A stretch of 64,000 bases of DNA from Aselliscus stoliczkanus (Eukaryota; Chordata; Mammalia; Chiroptera; Hipposideridae): NCBI GenBank assembly GCA_033961575.1, contig CM066736.1, positions 9,519,501 through 9,583,500 on the forward strand. Reading direction: 5' to 3'. The position numbers and the translations under genes were made by a program. Positions within the stretch are counted from its first letter, which is position 1. The number at the start of each line of letters is the position of its first letter. Of this stretch, positions 10,455 to 20,869 are shown in pieces. The notes under the pieces were generated by a model. The model was not told the origin of the DNA, made no database searches, and was given only the letters and a program-made list of their open reading frames with translations.

Positions 10455-10640
10455 TTATTCAAGCCTTGGAACGTCAGATGACTCCATGAACCTCTCTAAG
10501 CCTTGGTTGCTTCCTCTGAAAAATGGGTATAGCAGGTCCTGCCACAGAGAACCATGGTAAGGAGTAAGTGAAATCATGTGTCACATCGTTCAGCCCAACT
10601 CCTGTGCCTAGTGAGTGCTCATTAAGCACCCTAATCTGTC
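10455..10640 (+). repeat. MIR
   Basis: Order of MIR words: 'aacctctctaagccttggtt', 'cctctgaaaaatgggtat', 'gtgcctagtgagtgctcatt'. Confidence 0.65.
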
Positions 10641-10706
10641 TGTGCCCCAGCAGGCTGGCATATACTCCCTAAATGTATGTACAGAGGGAGCCAAAAACAA
10701 GTATAC

Positions 10707-10783
10707 ACATTTTAAGAAAGGAAAAAACATATTAAAATTGTAATACATTTTAAGAAAGGAAAAAAACACATTAAAATTGTAAT
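10707..10783. repeat. Tandem duplication, 38 and 39 bp units
   Basis: Units at 10707-10744 and 10745-10783 are nearly identical. Both run from acattttaagaaagg to ttaaaattgtaat, and the second has one more A and a T-to-C change. It lies directly inside the left inverted repeat of the mariner-like element and is absent from the second copy. Confidence 0.9.
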
Positions 10784-10796
10784 ACTCCATAGATAC

Positions 10797-10900
10797 CTAT
10801 AACAAAAGATGAATCCAAGTCACCTTTGACTTCTGCAATGACAAGAGGGGCTCAAAGTGGTGACCATCGCATCCAGGCACTTCTGATGATGGCAAACTGC
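10797..10900 (-). pseudogene. Mariner transposase C-terminal remnant
   Basis: Read on the minus strand, one frame gives CDGHHFEPLL. This resembles the 'ANGHHFEHLL' type ending common at the C-terminus of mariner transposases. A neighbouring frame just upstream gives QAAVCHHQKCLDA, which looks like the preceding segment displaced by a one-base shift. The frame then runs on to a stop at 10797-10799. The catalytic domain is missing. This supports the mariner assignment of the element and implies it is an internal-deletion derivative. Confidence 0.5.
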
Positions 10901-10959
10901 TGCTTGAACAACACTGACCAAAGTGTCCACTTGTATACATTTTTTTGGCACCCCCGGTA

Positions 10960-11589
10960 TATTCTTAGAAGACCACCTAGCATTTATTCAGCCCTTTCTC
11001 TATTAGTATTACTGTTTTGCTCTTGCTCAGTTCCATTCCCAGCTCAGCCTGAACCTCATTACTTGCCCTCTTCCCAAGATGAAACAGCAATGAGATAGTT
11101 CCTCAGCCTTTTCACTCAAGGCTTACTGCCCCTGCGGCCCCTTCCCCAGATCCCAAAACTCCCAGGATCTCCAAACTGCAGGTGAGCCTTCCTCCCTTGC
11201 ACTGGAGGTAGGGCCCCAGCTGGGCGTAGAGACCAGGTGTCCTGACATTTTGCCCCACGTCTCTCTTATCTCCTGATGTGAGGGGGAAAGTTTCTTCACT
11301 CTACTGAGGAAAATGAACTTGTGGAGAAGGAAGGAAGGAAGGAACATTGTTGGGTGCCCGAGTGTCCCTGGGCAGAGCCCTCAGCAGTGATGAATTCTGC
11401 ATGTGACCAAGGCACATGCTCCTGGGTGGGGCCCCGGAGGCCTGCTCTCCACACAGCTGTGTGTGGCTGATATCCCCAATCCCAGGCCTGGGCTGCAGGA
11501 GCCCACTGCCCCTTTCCCCAGGCTTCTGGGGCACTGGAGGTTGGAGAAGAGTTGTGGCCACTCTTTCCCAGCCTGAGAGCTGGGTGGGG
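10960..11589. other. Unique non-coding stretch
   Basis: No gene or named repeat apart from a short GGAA run at about 11328-11343. Confidence 0.4.
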
Positions 11590-11980
11590 GTGAGGGGAGA
11601 GAAGATGGCGAAGGGAAGGAGAGACATGAAAAAGGAAAGATGGAAGAGAGTGAAAAGGACAATGACGGGAAGTGAGGGAGACAGTGAGAGGGAGAAAGGG
11701 ACACTTGGGGAGAAGGAAGGAGTAAGGATGGAGGCAGACAGGCAGACAATGAGAGAGACAGAAACCCTGGTAGACTGGCAGAGGCATGGAGGAAAGAACA
11801 GATGAAGGGAGAGACGGAGACAGGGCGGGAGGGAGAGAGGCATAGAAATGAGAGGCAGCCCAGGCCCGGTTGGAGGTTGGGGGTTGGGGGTTGGGTGAAA
11901 GGGCAAAGAAAAAGAAAGAAGCCGAGAGTGAGGATCAAGTGTAGAGACTGAATGAGGCAGGGAGAGAGAAACAGACACAT

Positions 11981-12034
<54 letters not shown>

Positions 12035-12135
12035 CAACTAGAGGCAGAGATAACAAACAACTGATGAAAAAGTGGGAAATAAGGAAGGTGTATGGGAAAA
12101 AATACCCAGAAAGAGACAGAAGAAAGGCGGTGGGG
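11590..12135. repeat. Purine-rich (polypurine) tract
   Basis: The plus strand is strongly biased to A and G for about 540 bp. The Ser/Leu-rich frames on the minus strand come from this bias. It looks like a decayed GA-type satellite with a still perfect core at 11986-12032. Confidence 0.7.
11986..12032. repeat. (AG)n microsatellite
   Basis: Uninterrupted AG array of about 47 bp inside the purine-rich tract. Confidence 0.97.
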
Positions 12136-12939
12136 AATTGGAGGGGCAGCCCAGCCACACCCCTGGCTGCACCGGTGATGTATTACTTAACATGTGAGGA
12201 AGGTTACCTAGCACGCCATAAATGCCTCCATTAAATCACGATTGAGCTACTCCAATGGGCCAATTCCCGAAGTGGCTCCAGCCCTCAGGGAATATGGTTT
12301 TCAAAACCAAATAAGGCATCTGATGCCAGCAACTTAGGAGATAAGTTATCATTCATTAAGGGTTTCCAGGGGCCCCCCAACAAGGCCTTTAGGGTGGGGG
12401 TGGAGGATTGCTTGGCTGAGAGATTCAAGTCAGTGCAGAAAATAGGTTCTCTCTTTGCCACACTGGCTTGGCATAGAAGCCCCTCCCCTTCCCCAGTGCA
12501 GCGCCACTCCAACCCACAAGGAAGGCTTGGTTGGTAGGATCTAGTTGGCTAAGAAGAGGAACCATTTCCCCAGAGTTCTCCAGATTCCCAGAATGCATGT
12601 GGCTGGATGCACATCCTAGAGGCTCCCGCTGGAGAGTGCTGGGGTGGGGATGGGGGCCTGGGAACAGCCACTGGCACTCCTGGGAGAGCAGATCTTTGTT
12701 TAACCCGGGGAGGCTGGTGAGAAAGGAAGAGGGTTAGACAGAAGCCTGGCTGAGGTGACGTTGCCCCCTCCCAACTCATCACTTCAACTAACTAGTTCAC
12801 CGAAACCTTCCCTCTTCCTCTGCCCACTCCCTCCCTCATCTCCCAGTGGGCCAGCTGAGAAAGGTATTGTAAAAAGACATTTTAATGGTGGCAAATAAAA
12901 GGATTTCTTTTCCTCTTTTCCCTCCCTCCCTCCCCTTCT
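12136..12939. other. Unique non-coding stretch
   Basis: No gene or named repeat recognised. Confidence 0.4.
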
Positions 12940-13006
12940 CCTTCCTTCCTTCCTTCCTTCCTTCCTTCCTTCCTTCCTTCCTTCCTTCCTTCCTTCCTTC
13001 CTTCCT
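12940..13006. repeat. (CCTT)n microsatellite
   Basis: About 16 tandem CCTT units. Confidence 0.97.
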
Positions 13007-13138
13007 CTCTTGTTGCTGTAAAGACTTGTAGTATTTGCTTTGCTTTAACAAACAGCTGATAGACTTTGTTTTAAAGGAGCACAAGAAACAAAAAGGTACC
13101 CACAGGGCAGACCAAGAGCGTGCACGCATGTTTGTATG

Positions 13139-13139
13139 G

Positions 13140-13187
<48 letters not shown>
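13139..13187. repeat. (TG)n microsatellite
   Basis: About 24 uninterrupted TG units, 130 bp after the CCTT array. Confidence 0.97.
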
Positions 13188-13189
<2 letters not shown>

Positions 13190-13190
<1 letters not shown>

Positions 13191-14839
13191 GGCCTCCTGA
13201 CTGGATTTGCAGTAAGAAATGGGACCTGCTTCAGGTGCACAAAGGGGGGAGGGGCCGAGGGAGGAATGCACGGACAGATTTACACCTGTCCCTACAGCTG
13301 CCACCGACAACACTTACAGCCTCCAGAAATGACCCTTGGTGCCGACTTGTCTGGAAGCCATCAGGGTTAGTTTTGAAGCAGGAATCTTCAAGTGGACCAG
13401 AGGGCAAGTTTTGCCCACCCCCCACCTTCCCTGTTGCTGTCCTCAAGTGCTGCCCAGGGGGGCAGTCAGGCTGCCTGGCCCCCTGGGTCCACCGACCCCT
13501 CCATTTCCTCTGTCAGACAAATATCATCATTGACTTTCAGCTCCCTTTGGTGCTGCCGCCTAATGAGGGCTGGGCAGGGCATGGGGGTTTGCAGCCAGCT
13601 CATCACAGCCACGCTCCTCCTTCCCCACCCCCAGGAGCTGGGTCTGGCCCCAGGAATCTGTGTGGGATTCCTAACTCTACCCTCCAGCCAGTTCCTGCCC
13701 CCTGCCACCAGCCCCACCCCACCCCACCGGCCAGACAGTTGAGCTACTGATAATATCCAGATGCCTCTGGAATCTTGCTTCCAGCCCTCCCAGCACTTGG
13801 CCTGGCCTCCGGAGCTGGGGGCCATGGCAGCAGGCAGCTCGCCCTGATGCTTGTTGCCACCTCTCAGAGGCTGATGAAAGCCCCACTCAGCTGGGCCCTT
13901 CAGGAGGTGGACCCTGGAGCCAGGACACTCAGAAGGCATGTTTGACACCCGCGCTGGGGACTTCGAGTCCCTGGCTTTCTACCCTCAGCCCCACAGAGGT
14001 CTAGGAGGCTGAGAGGGGGCCGATTGCAGGCCACCCGCTGCCAGAGAAACCACAGGGAGAAGCTCGGCCCTTGGCTGGAGAATCCGTAGGCACTGGCCTC
14101 CATTCCCTTACTGGTAAAACTGGGGGTGGAGGGTGGGGAGCCTGTGATATAGCACATTCATGTTTTATGTATCTTGGTATCACCTTCACAATGATTTCCT
14201 TGACATGTATTTTAGGAATCAACTCACTTTTCCAAAACACCTAATTTGTTGAAAATGAAATCTTTAGCTAGGTCACCTACATGAACTTTTGTCTCACTTC
14301 CCAGAGGTAGAAGGAAACAGTAAAAGGGTAAGTGACGAAAATGAAGCAACGTCCCAAGACCCTCAACCGAAAGTCCTCTTGCATCATAATGCAGGGGGTC
14401 TGAAGTTATGAGAAGGGTGTGCAAGACAGGTTAGCACTAACCTGAGACTGGAATTAGTCAGAGAGACTGAAACACAATTGAAAGGGGGATTGTTTCCTTC
14501 CTCTGGGATTCAGTTCTGTAGGAAGCCATGTTTCGCTCCCACACTTGTACCCCTTTGGACATTTTGGGGAGCCCTGCTCAACGTGCTTTCCTAGAGTTTC
14601 TTCATTAAGAATCCAGTAGCACAGAGGCTCCTGTGTTCAGATTTCAGGTTTCTAGGCTCTGTTACTGCCTTCGGGTCGGAATCATGGTTTCAGCCATGAT
14701 CCCTCCGTCACCAAGAAGGGCTCCACCAGCGTTTTTGGGAGATGGACCCCTTGGGCCATCTGGTGAAACTGATGGATACCTTCTCAGGATAATCTTTTTA
14801 AAAGACATAGGATTACAAATGAAAATAAAAGCAGTATTA
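13190..14839. other. Unique non-coding stretch
   Basis: No gene or named repeat. The segment near 13515-13615, with 'aaatatcatcattgac' and following words, looks unique and could be regulatory. Nothing firmer can be said. Confidence 0.4.
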
Positions 14840-14855
14840 AAAATATAAAAGCATA

Positions 14856-15034
14856 GGGGCAGCCAGCTAGTTCAGGTGGTTAGGGTACAGGCTCATAACA
14901 CCAAGGTTGTGGGTTTGATTCCCACATGGGCCACTGAGCTGCGCCCTCCACAACTAGACTGAAGGCAACTACTTGACTTGGAGCTGATAGGTCCTGGAAA
15001 AACACACTGGTCCCCAATAAAATTTCTTAAAAAA
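14856..15034 (+). mobile_element. tRNA-Ile-like SINE (type C), copy 1
   Basis: The head has an RNA polymerase III A-box (tagttcaggtggtta) and B-box (ggtttgattccc) and aligns along its length with a tRNA-Ile(AAU)-like sequence. The tail has 'ctccacaactagactgaag', then CCCCAATAAAATTTCTT and an A-rich end. Probable target duplication: aaaatataaaagcata (14840-14855) and aaaataaaagtata (15041-15054). Confidence 0.85.
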
Positions 15035-15054
15035 AATAATAAAATAAAAGTATA

Positions 15055-16239
15055 GTAACATATATGCGCCTTATGAGTACATTAAATGCCATTATCTAGC
15101 AGTGGCTCTGATATTGCACTTTTGAAGCTGGGATGAGCAAAACAACGTTTCAGGAATCTGTCACACCTGTCACTTCTATGAAAATACCAGGTTATTTGTG
15201 ATTCTATTGGTGACTAAGTCACAGCCATGGCTCGACCTCCTGTGGTTTGTCACCTATATTCATAATGGAAGGAAATACTCATTTCACTGGGTGTTTAGTG
15301 AAAACAAGCCTGTGATTTTTTCCCCCCCATCCAAGTTCACAGATTTCTGAATTCATTCATGGTCTCCCAGGCCCCTGTAAGTGTCTGTTGGTGACATCAG
15401 GGTTAAGAAACCCCAAAATGTAGAGGGAATGAATTGGGGCTCTTGGTCTCTGTAGGGACAGAGGACAGTTTTCATGAGAAACAGGCACAGTTTGGAAAGA
15501 TGGTGCTCTCTGTTGATATGGCGAGCCAGGGCAGAGAGGAAAGGCAGTGTCAACAACATTTTCGGGAGTATTTCTCAGTGGGCCCAGGACTGAACGAGGT
15601 TTGGCTCTGTGAGGGTTTTGCTCAGAGAAGGGAAGTTTCTTCTAAGAGTTTCCGTCAGTACTTCCATCTCAACAATGTCACCCCAGAGGTGGAGTGACAT
15701 TCTGGGCAGCGCTGGCCCCTCTAAAAACTCAGTTTTTGCACCTAGATGAAGGATTCCTGCCTTCTCCCTTAACCCAACACCATGACACCTTTGCAGCTCT
15801 TTTGCCCCCAAAGATCTGTGGGCAAGCCTATATCAGCATTGGGTAATCCCATCACAAAGATTAAGTCGGGAGCTGATGCATTTTCTGCCTTTTAAACAAA
15901 GCATGCAGCCCAGCATCTGTGCTCAGAGAAGGGAAGTTGCAAATGGCCCCAAGGCAGCAGCACTCACTGTCCTTGGTGAAATACAGCTTAAAGAACTGAG
16001 CTAGTGGGACAGGTGCTTGGAAGCTGATTTAAGGCAGAGCCAGAAATAAGAAAACTGGAAACTCTCAGAACACCCTCAAGACAAATCGAATGTAGCTTAA
16101 AGTTGAATGGGGGAACCTCAGTGGATGCTGGGGTCCCAGAAGAAAACAAGAACAGAAGCTTTTATGGACCATGTACTCTGTGCAAGACCTAAGCGTTAGT
16201 CTGTTAGTCTTTGCTCACGTTATCTAAAGGCACCAATAC
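15055..16239. other. Unique non-coding stretch
   Basis: No gene seen. An 18-bp word (gctcagagaagggaagtt) occurs twice, near 15622 and 15920. Otherwise nothing is recognised. Confidence 0.4.
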
Positions 16240-16620
16240 TAGGTCTAATATTCATTCATTCATTCATTCATTCATTCAACAAATGTTTACCAAGGGCTTA
16301 TTGTGTGTCTCAGGCTAAGGATATAGCAGCTAAACACATAACATGATTGTCCCCAAGGACTTTATCCTAGGGCAGAGAATAATGAGAAACAAAATAAACA
16401 GGTAAAACAAATGTTTGATAGTGATGAGTCATACAGAAAAAAATAAATCAGGAAAGGGAGTTGTAAATGGGGGTGTGGTGGGGGCATTGGGGTTTAATTT
16501 GAAAGGGTGGTCAGAGAATACTTCACTGAGAAGGTGGCCTTTCAGCCAAGACCTGGGGGAGGTGGGACGAAGCCATGGGGGATGATGGAGAAGTGTGAGA
16601 GAGAAGGCAGGTGAAGAAGA
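16240..16620 (-). repeat. L2 LINE fragment, antisense, with (ATTC)n
   Basis: Begins with an ATTC array (16250-16278), then 'aacaaatgtttaccaagggc', 'ccccaaggactttatcctag' and 'agaaggtggcctttcagcc'. This is the usual order of an antisense L2 3' region. Confidence 0.7.
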
Positions 16621-16624
16621 CCCA

Positions 16625-16858
16625 TATTTCCTTAACACCTGCTATCATCCTGCACTCCGAGCTAGGCACTCTCTCTCCATTGTCTTCATCATTCCAAAGG
16701 TGGTAATTATTATCTTCCCTGTTTTATTGTTCAGGAAAAGGAGGTTCTGAGAGGTTGAGAGGTTAAGTGACTTGCCCAAGGTCACTCAAGTAACATAAAC
16801 TAGAACTAGAATTTGAACGCAAGACTCAATTTCTCTTTTTTCCACATTAGGCTGTCTC
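16625..16858 (+). repeat. MIR
   Basis: 'ttgttcaggaaaaggaggtt', 'aagtgacttgcccaaggtca' and 'actagaatttgaacgcaaga' occur in MIR order. Confidence 0.75.
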
Positions 16859-17059
16859 AGACACATCCCTGGGAAGACAGAAGAAAAGAAAGAAATGGAA
16901 CGGTAATGGAGGAGTGGCAGGAGGAGAGGAAAAGAGTAAAATTTATCCTTACGAATCCTAAGCTCAGTCTTACAGCTAGGGAAACTGAGGCGTGGACAAG
17001 AACAATCAAGGCCATAAAGAAAAAAACCATAATGACTAGAGGTCTCAGCTTAGCAGCAG

Positions 17060-17258
17060 CTCTTCTGCTTGGCTTGGCACCATAGGGCATGTCACTGTGA
17101 CTCTCTGGGCCTCAGTTTCCTGATCTACGAAATGGGTATAATCATATCAATCTCCCACAATTGCTGAACAAGAAAGATAAAAATCTCTCACGAGAGAGAA
17201 TTTATCCTAATGCTTGGCATACAGTTGGTGCCAAATAAATTGATCACCTCATTCTTCC
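17060..17258 (+). repeat. MIR
   Basis: 'ctctgggcctcagtttcctg', 'tacgaaatgggtataatc' and 'aatgcttggcatacagttgg' in MIR order. Confidence 0.75.
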
Positions 17259-17329
17259 TTGTTCCCATGTGGTCCAGAATAGGGGTGAAGTGTCTACTGA
17301 TTTTTGTGGTCTACACGAGAGGTCTTCAA

Positions 17330-17700
17330 ACATTTTTTAAAAATATTTTTATTAACAATGTAGCTTACATATCATATTAGTTTCAGGGGCACACCATAAT
17401 TATTCAACATTTATATATCTCAAGAAGTGATCACCGTGGTAAGTCCAGCAACAACCATCTGACACTGTACCACACTATCACAATATTATTGACTATATTC
17501 CCTATGCTATACATTACATCCCCGTGACTTCTTTGTTTTATACCTGGAATTTGGACCTCTTATTCCCCTTCATCTTTCCCCCACCTTTGAACAGTTTTCA
17601 ATTACAGCTAAAATTCAGAATTGTTTTATATTAATTTCAGGTGTACAGCATAGTGGTTAGACATTCAAACTTTTTTGTTTTTTCATACAGCATTTCCAAC
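17330..17700. repeat. L1-type LINE fragment
   Basis: Contains 'atattagtttcagggg', 'attattgactatattccc' and 'tatgctatacattacatccc', familiar from L1 3' regions of laurasiatherian mammals. The second half repeats the motif tatattaatttcaggtgtac. Confidence 0.55.
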
Positions 17701-17714
17701 ATAAAGAAGTAGAG

Positions 17715-17823
17715 GGCCGGCCAAATGGCGCAGCGCTTAAGCGCTGGCTTGGGAAGTCAGCGGTCCCGGTTTGGTCCCACATATGAGGGCCAGTGACACT
17801 GCCCTCAAAAAAAAAAAAAAAAA
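17715..17823 (+). mobile_element. Short tRNA-derived SINE (type A), copy 1
   Basis: A roughly 95-bp head with the A-box-like tggcgcagcgcttaagcgc, a strong hairpin (GCTGGCTTGGGAAGTCAGC) and a B-box-like word, followed directly by poly(A). A perfect 12-bp target duplication, aaagaagtagag, lies at 17703-17714 and 17824-17835. Confidence 0.9.
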
Positions 17824-17835
17824 AAAGAAGTAGAG

Positions 17836-18850
17836 ACACCAGTAGACTGCATTCCCATGTACCCACCACCTAGCTTCAAAAATCATCAGCTCATGGCCAA
17901 TCTTGTTTCATTTATACCCACAGTAGGTTGTTTAAATGCAAACCCAGACACCATATGATTTCGTGTATAAATACTTGAGTGTGTATCTCCAAAAGATAAG
18001 AGAGAATTAAGAAGCAAATCACCCCCCCCCAAAAAAAGGACAATGATCGCTCAATCTTATGAAATATCCAATTAGTACTCAGTTTTTCTGATTGTCGCCA
18101 TTCCTCTTATTATGTCATTACAGTTGGTTTGCTCCCTCAGGATGCAGACAAGGTGTCTGCATTGCTGTTTGGTGATACGACTCTTATGTCCACCTCCCAC
18201 TCAACCCCCCCAAAAAACATTTTAAATTGAAATAATGGAATCATTGTGGCTCTCGCCCTTTGCATCCCAGCAGTGTCAGTTGTTATGTTTCTATGTCCCC
18301 TGTATTTCCTGGGAATTGGTTAGAGAAAGATGTTTTATGCGACTCCGTGTTGATTTTTTTTGCAAACTCACTTTTCAAATTTTTTTTTAATTTTTAATTT
18401 TATTGGGAAACAGCCATAGTCATTGGTTTCAGGCTACCATGGCATGGTTGACTCTCCCAAGGAGGGCACAGCTCCCAGTGGCCCATGCAGGGATTGAACC
18501 AGCAACCTTGGTGCCATCAGCACCACGCTCTAACCAACTAAGCTAACTGGTCACCCCCGATGGACTCACTCTATAGCTGGTGGTGTGCACCTCTGTCAGG
18601 AGATGCATAATACCACTTCTCTGTCTTCTTGATTTGTTAGCAGCTACTGACGGCCATTTTCTGGATGGATCCATTCTTTCATCAGGAGTTTGCAAAATAG
18701 CGGCACTTTACGTCTTCCATTTTTTCTTCATGTATTCGGTGAAATACTCCCCAATTTCTTTGGAGGACACCACATCATTAAAAACTAAGATTTAAGTAGA
18801 CCCTGTCCAATAGCTATATATTTTCAAGTTTCTCAAGTGGATACTTCTTC
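17836..18850. repeat. Ancient LINE (L1-type) fragment, interrupted
   Basis: 'cccatgtacccaccacctag', the Alu-free middle part with 'ttgttatgtttctatgtccc' and the end 'ggagtttgcaaaatagcggc' resemble an old mammalian L1 segment. It is split by a SINE at about 18372-18557. Confidence 0.5.
18372..18557 (-). mobile_element. tRNA-Ile-like SINE (type C), copy 2, antisense
   Basis: Read in reverse it gives 'cagttagcttagttggttag', a B-box ggttcaatccc, 'acatgggcc' type words and CCCAATAAAATT. Possible flanking duplication around 'actcact' (18365-18371 and 18563-18569). Confidence 0.8.
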
Positions 18851-18934
18851 TGCTGAGTTGACATATTATATATTATTATTCTTAAACGGCACTAGAATGG
18901 AAATTTAAAAGGATAACATTTAAAAATAAAAACG

Positions 18935-19046
18935 GGGCCGGCCGAGTGGTGTGGTGGTTAAGCACTGGCTTGGGACGCCAGCGGCCCTGGTTCGGGTCCC
19001 ACATATGAGGGCCAATGAGACTGCCCTCAAAAAAATAAATACAAAA
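18935..19046 (+). mobile_element. Short tRNA-derived SINE (type A), copy 2
   Basis: Begins ggggccggccgagtgg, with the central hairpin slightly diverged (ctggcttgggacgccag). Perfect 14-bp target duplication taaaaataaaaacg at 18921-18934 and 19047-19060. Confidence 0.92.
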
Positions 19047-19060
19047 TAAAAATAAAAACG

Positions 19061-19419
19061 CACAGCCAATCTTCCCTCACTTTGTGGCCAGTCAGCACAC
19101 CATTCAGGGGTGCAGGCAACTTCATCAGAAGAAGAAATGTCTTAAATCAGGACGCCCCTTGCAAACCAAATGAAAAAGGAGCCTGTGAAATGCTGCAAAT
19201 GTTCGTCCACCTGATTCCCCCCACGGTTCACGGATGCTGGGAGAATGAAAGGAAGAGTCGGCCAAAGCCGCCTCCATCTGGGGGGTCCTAGGCAGTGAGG
19301 TTTACAAACCGGAAACCGTTTTAGGGAAAGGTGACCTCTTTTTTTTTCATTCTTTCTTTCTTTTTTTTTCATTTTTAATTTTAAAAGACTCACCCCCTCA
19401 GAGCAAACGGGAGGAGGTC
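19061..19419. other. Unique non-coding stretch
   Basis: No gene or repeat family. A T-rich low-complexity patch lies at 19340-19380. Confidence 0.4.
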
Positions 19420-20225
19420 AATCGCTCAGCAGAGACTTTAAACAAACCACATTGCCTGCAGGTCTGCTTCGTGAAGGAGGGGATTTACTCTTCACCCCTC
19501 CGCCTGAGGAGTGTTAACAGCAGAATTAAGGCTTGGGAATCTGGCAGGGGCGCGCTTGCTGCGGGGGAGGTTCGTCTGTGCCTTTTTGCAAGGCATTAAT
19601 CACTTGTTTATAGAGGGGAAAGGGGAAAAAAGCCAACAGCAGGAAGACAGTGTGGGCTGCTCAGTCTTGGGTTCCCTCCCAGGTGAAGACCCCCACCCAG
19701 CCCTCATCCCTCTGGATCAGCTCAGCTTGTCTTTGTCCTGGGTTCCAGAGCAATGGAGGTGGGGTGGGGTACCCCTCCGGAGGTGGGGGGCAATGGGAGT
19801 CCATGTCTGCAGAGCTGAGCATGGGTTTGCATTGGGTGGGGTGGGCCAGGGTGGGGAGGTTGTCCTGGGGTGTGCAGATTTGCAGGTCCCAGCCACCTTG
19901 AAGTATTTAAAGTATAATGTGCACCCCTTTTCATATACGTGTTTAATCACCACATCTCCCAAGCTCACGCTCTGGACCCATTTTCTGGGGGGAAAAAATT
20001 ACTGTTATTTTCACTTATGTGAAACTTATTTATCTGGAGACAGTGGCTTCCTATGCAGAGCTGAGCTGGAAAACCAGAGCTGGAGCTGAACCTACTTTTA
20101 ACTGTAAACTCTTTGGAGTTGTGCAACATGTAGATGCATTGCTCATTAATAAAGATGCAAATAATTACATTTTGGGAGCTGATAAAAAATTAAATATGTT
20201 CATGGTATAAATCTGAAATCTGCAG
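19420..20225. promoter_or_regulatory. Candidate regulatory block
   Basis: Unique sequence. The ends are AT-rich with homeodomain/POU-like words (GGCATTAATCAC near 19593, GCTCATTAATAAAGATGC near 20141, GATGCAAATAATTAC near 20152). The centre is GC-rich with G runs at 19758-19796. ATGCAAAT near 20154 is an octamer-like POU site. It is a good enhancer candidate by composition; conservation is not testable here. Confidence 0.4.
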
Positions 20226-20314
20226 AAAGACTTAGGCGCAATTCTAATAATAATCACTTTCCTTTTTTCCTCCCAGTTTTAAAAAATACTGTTTCCTCTT
20301 GAGTAGGTTATATA

Positions 20315-20526
20315 CTGGGGGTGCCAAAAAAATGTATACCCATTTTAAGAGATGTTATCTATATATTACTTTTCAAAGTTGAATTGAGTTATGGTAGCCA
20401 TGTACAATTGCAGAAGTCAAACGTGACTTGTATTCATCTTTTGTTATCAGTATATTTGAGTATTAACGATTTTAATACAGTTTTTTCCTTTCTTAAAATA
20501 TGTATACGTGTTTTTGGCACCCTCTG
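20315..20526 (+). mobile_element. Mariner-like non-autonomous element, copy 2
   Basis: The left end ctgggggtgccaaaaaaatg follows TA (20313-20314). The right end ...gtttttggcaccctctg is its inverted repeat and is followed by TG, a likely mutated TA. The core, read on the plus strand, shares LQKSxVTxIHLLL-type codons with copy 1 on its minus strand. At 212 bp it lacks the 38-bp duplication of copy 1. The two copies are in opposite orientation about 9.4 kb apart. Confidence 0.75.
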
Positions 20527-20529
20527 TGT

Positions 20530-20869
20530 ATATACAGGGTATCCAGTCTAAGAGGTACAAAATGGTAGGTTGAAAAGTAATCACTTCTGTCATAATTTCT
20601 ACTTCCTCTTCCTCATAAATGAGCATACCTATCAATGTGTATCCTTCTAGTTATATTAACGTGTGTGTGTATGGATATATCACTTTCTTTTTTTTACTGA
20701 TTTTACTAATGCTTCACTTTCATTTTTAAAAACATATTAATGCCAGAATGTATTTTTTTAAATATATAAAAGATTACTTTTTATTGTGATTTTATATCAT
20801 GGAATATTTTTTAATAACTCATTTCATTTGACATTTAAGGAATCATCCTCATTAAAAAAGAGAGGCTAA
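20530..20869. other. AT-rich low-complexity stretch
   Basis: Strongly AT-rich with T runs. It might be an old retroelement but no family is recognisable. Confidence 0.4.

Larger units (their letters stand above)
10682..10957 (-). mobile_element. Mariner-like non-autonomous element, copy 1
   Basis: The element is flanked by TA dinucleotides (10680-10681 and 10958-10959). Its ends are inverted repeats: the left end reads cagagggagccaaaaacaag, and the right end, read in reverse, ccgggggtgccaaaaaaatg. TA target duplication is the hallmark of the Tc1/mariner superfamily. Internal sequence matches a second copy at 20315-20526 in the opposite orientation. The strand given follows the transposase remnant inside. 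At 276 bp it cannot code for a full transposase (usually about 345 residues), so it moved with help from elsewhere. Confidence 0.8.

Noticed and set aside
11301..12158. 285-codon minus-strand frame rich in Ser and Leu
   Set aside because: Produced by the polypurine tract; no domain, and overlapping frames show the same bias.
13139..13187. CRISPR-like array or minisatellite
   Set aside because: Simple dinucleotide array; no spacers anywhere in the window.
5189..13970. Shared 16-mer cccgcgctggggactt at about 5193 and 13949
   Set aside because: One chance 16-base match is expected at about this rate in a window this long.
14856..15034. Functional tRNA gene
   Set aside because: The tRNA-like head is followed by a SINE body, tail and target duplications; the acceptor stem is not paired properly.
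20527..20580. Another transposon end (acagggtatccagtc) after mariner copy 2
   Set aside because: No inverted partner found in the window.
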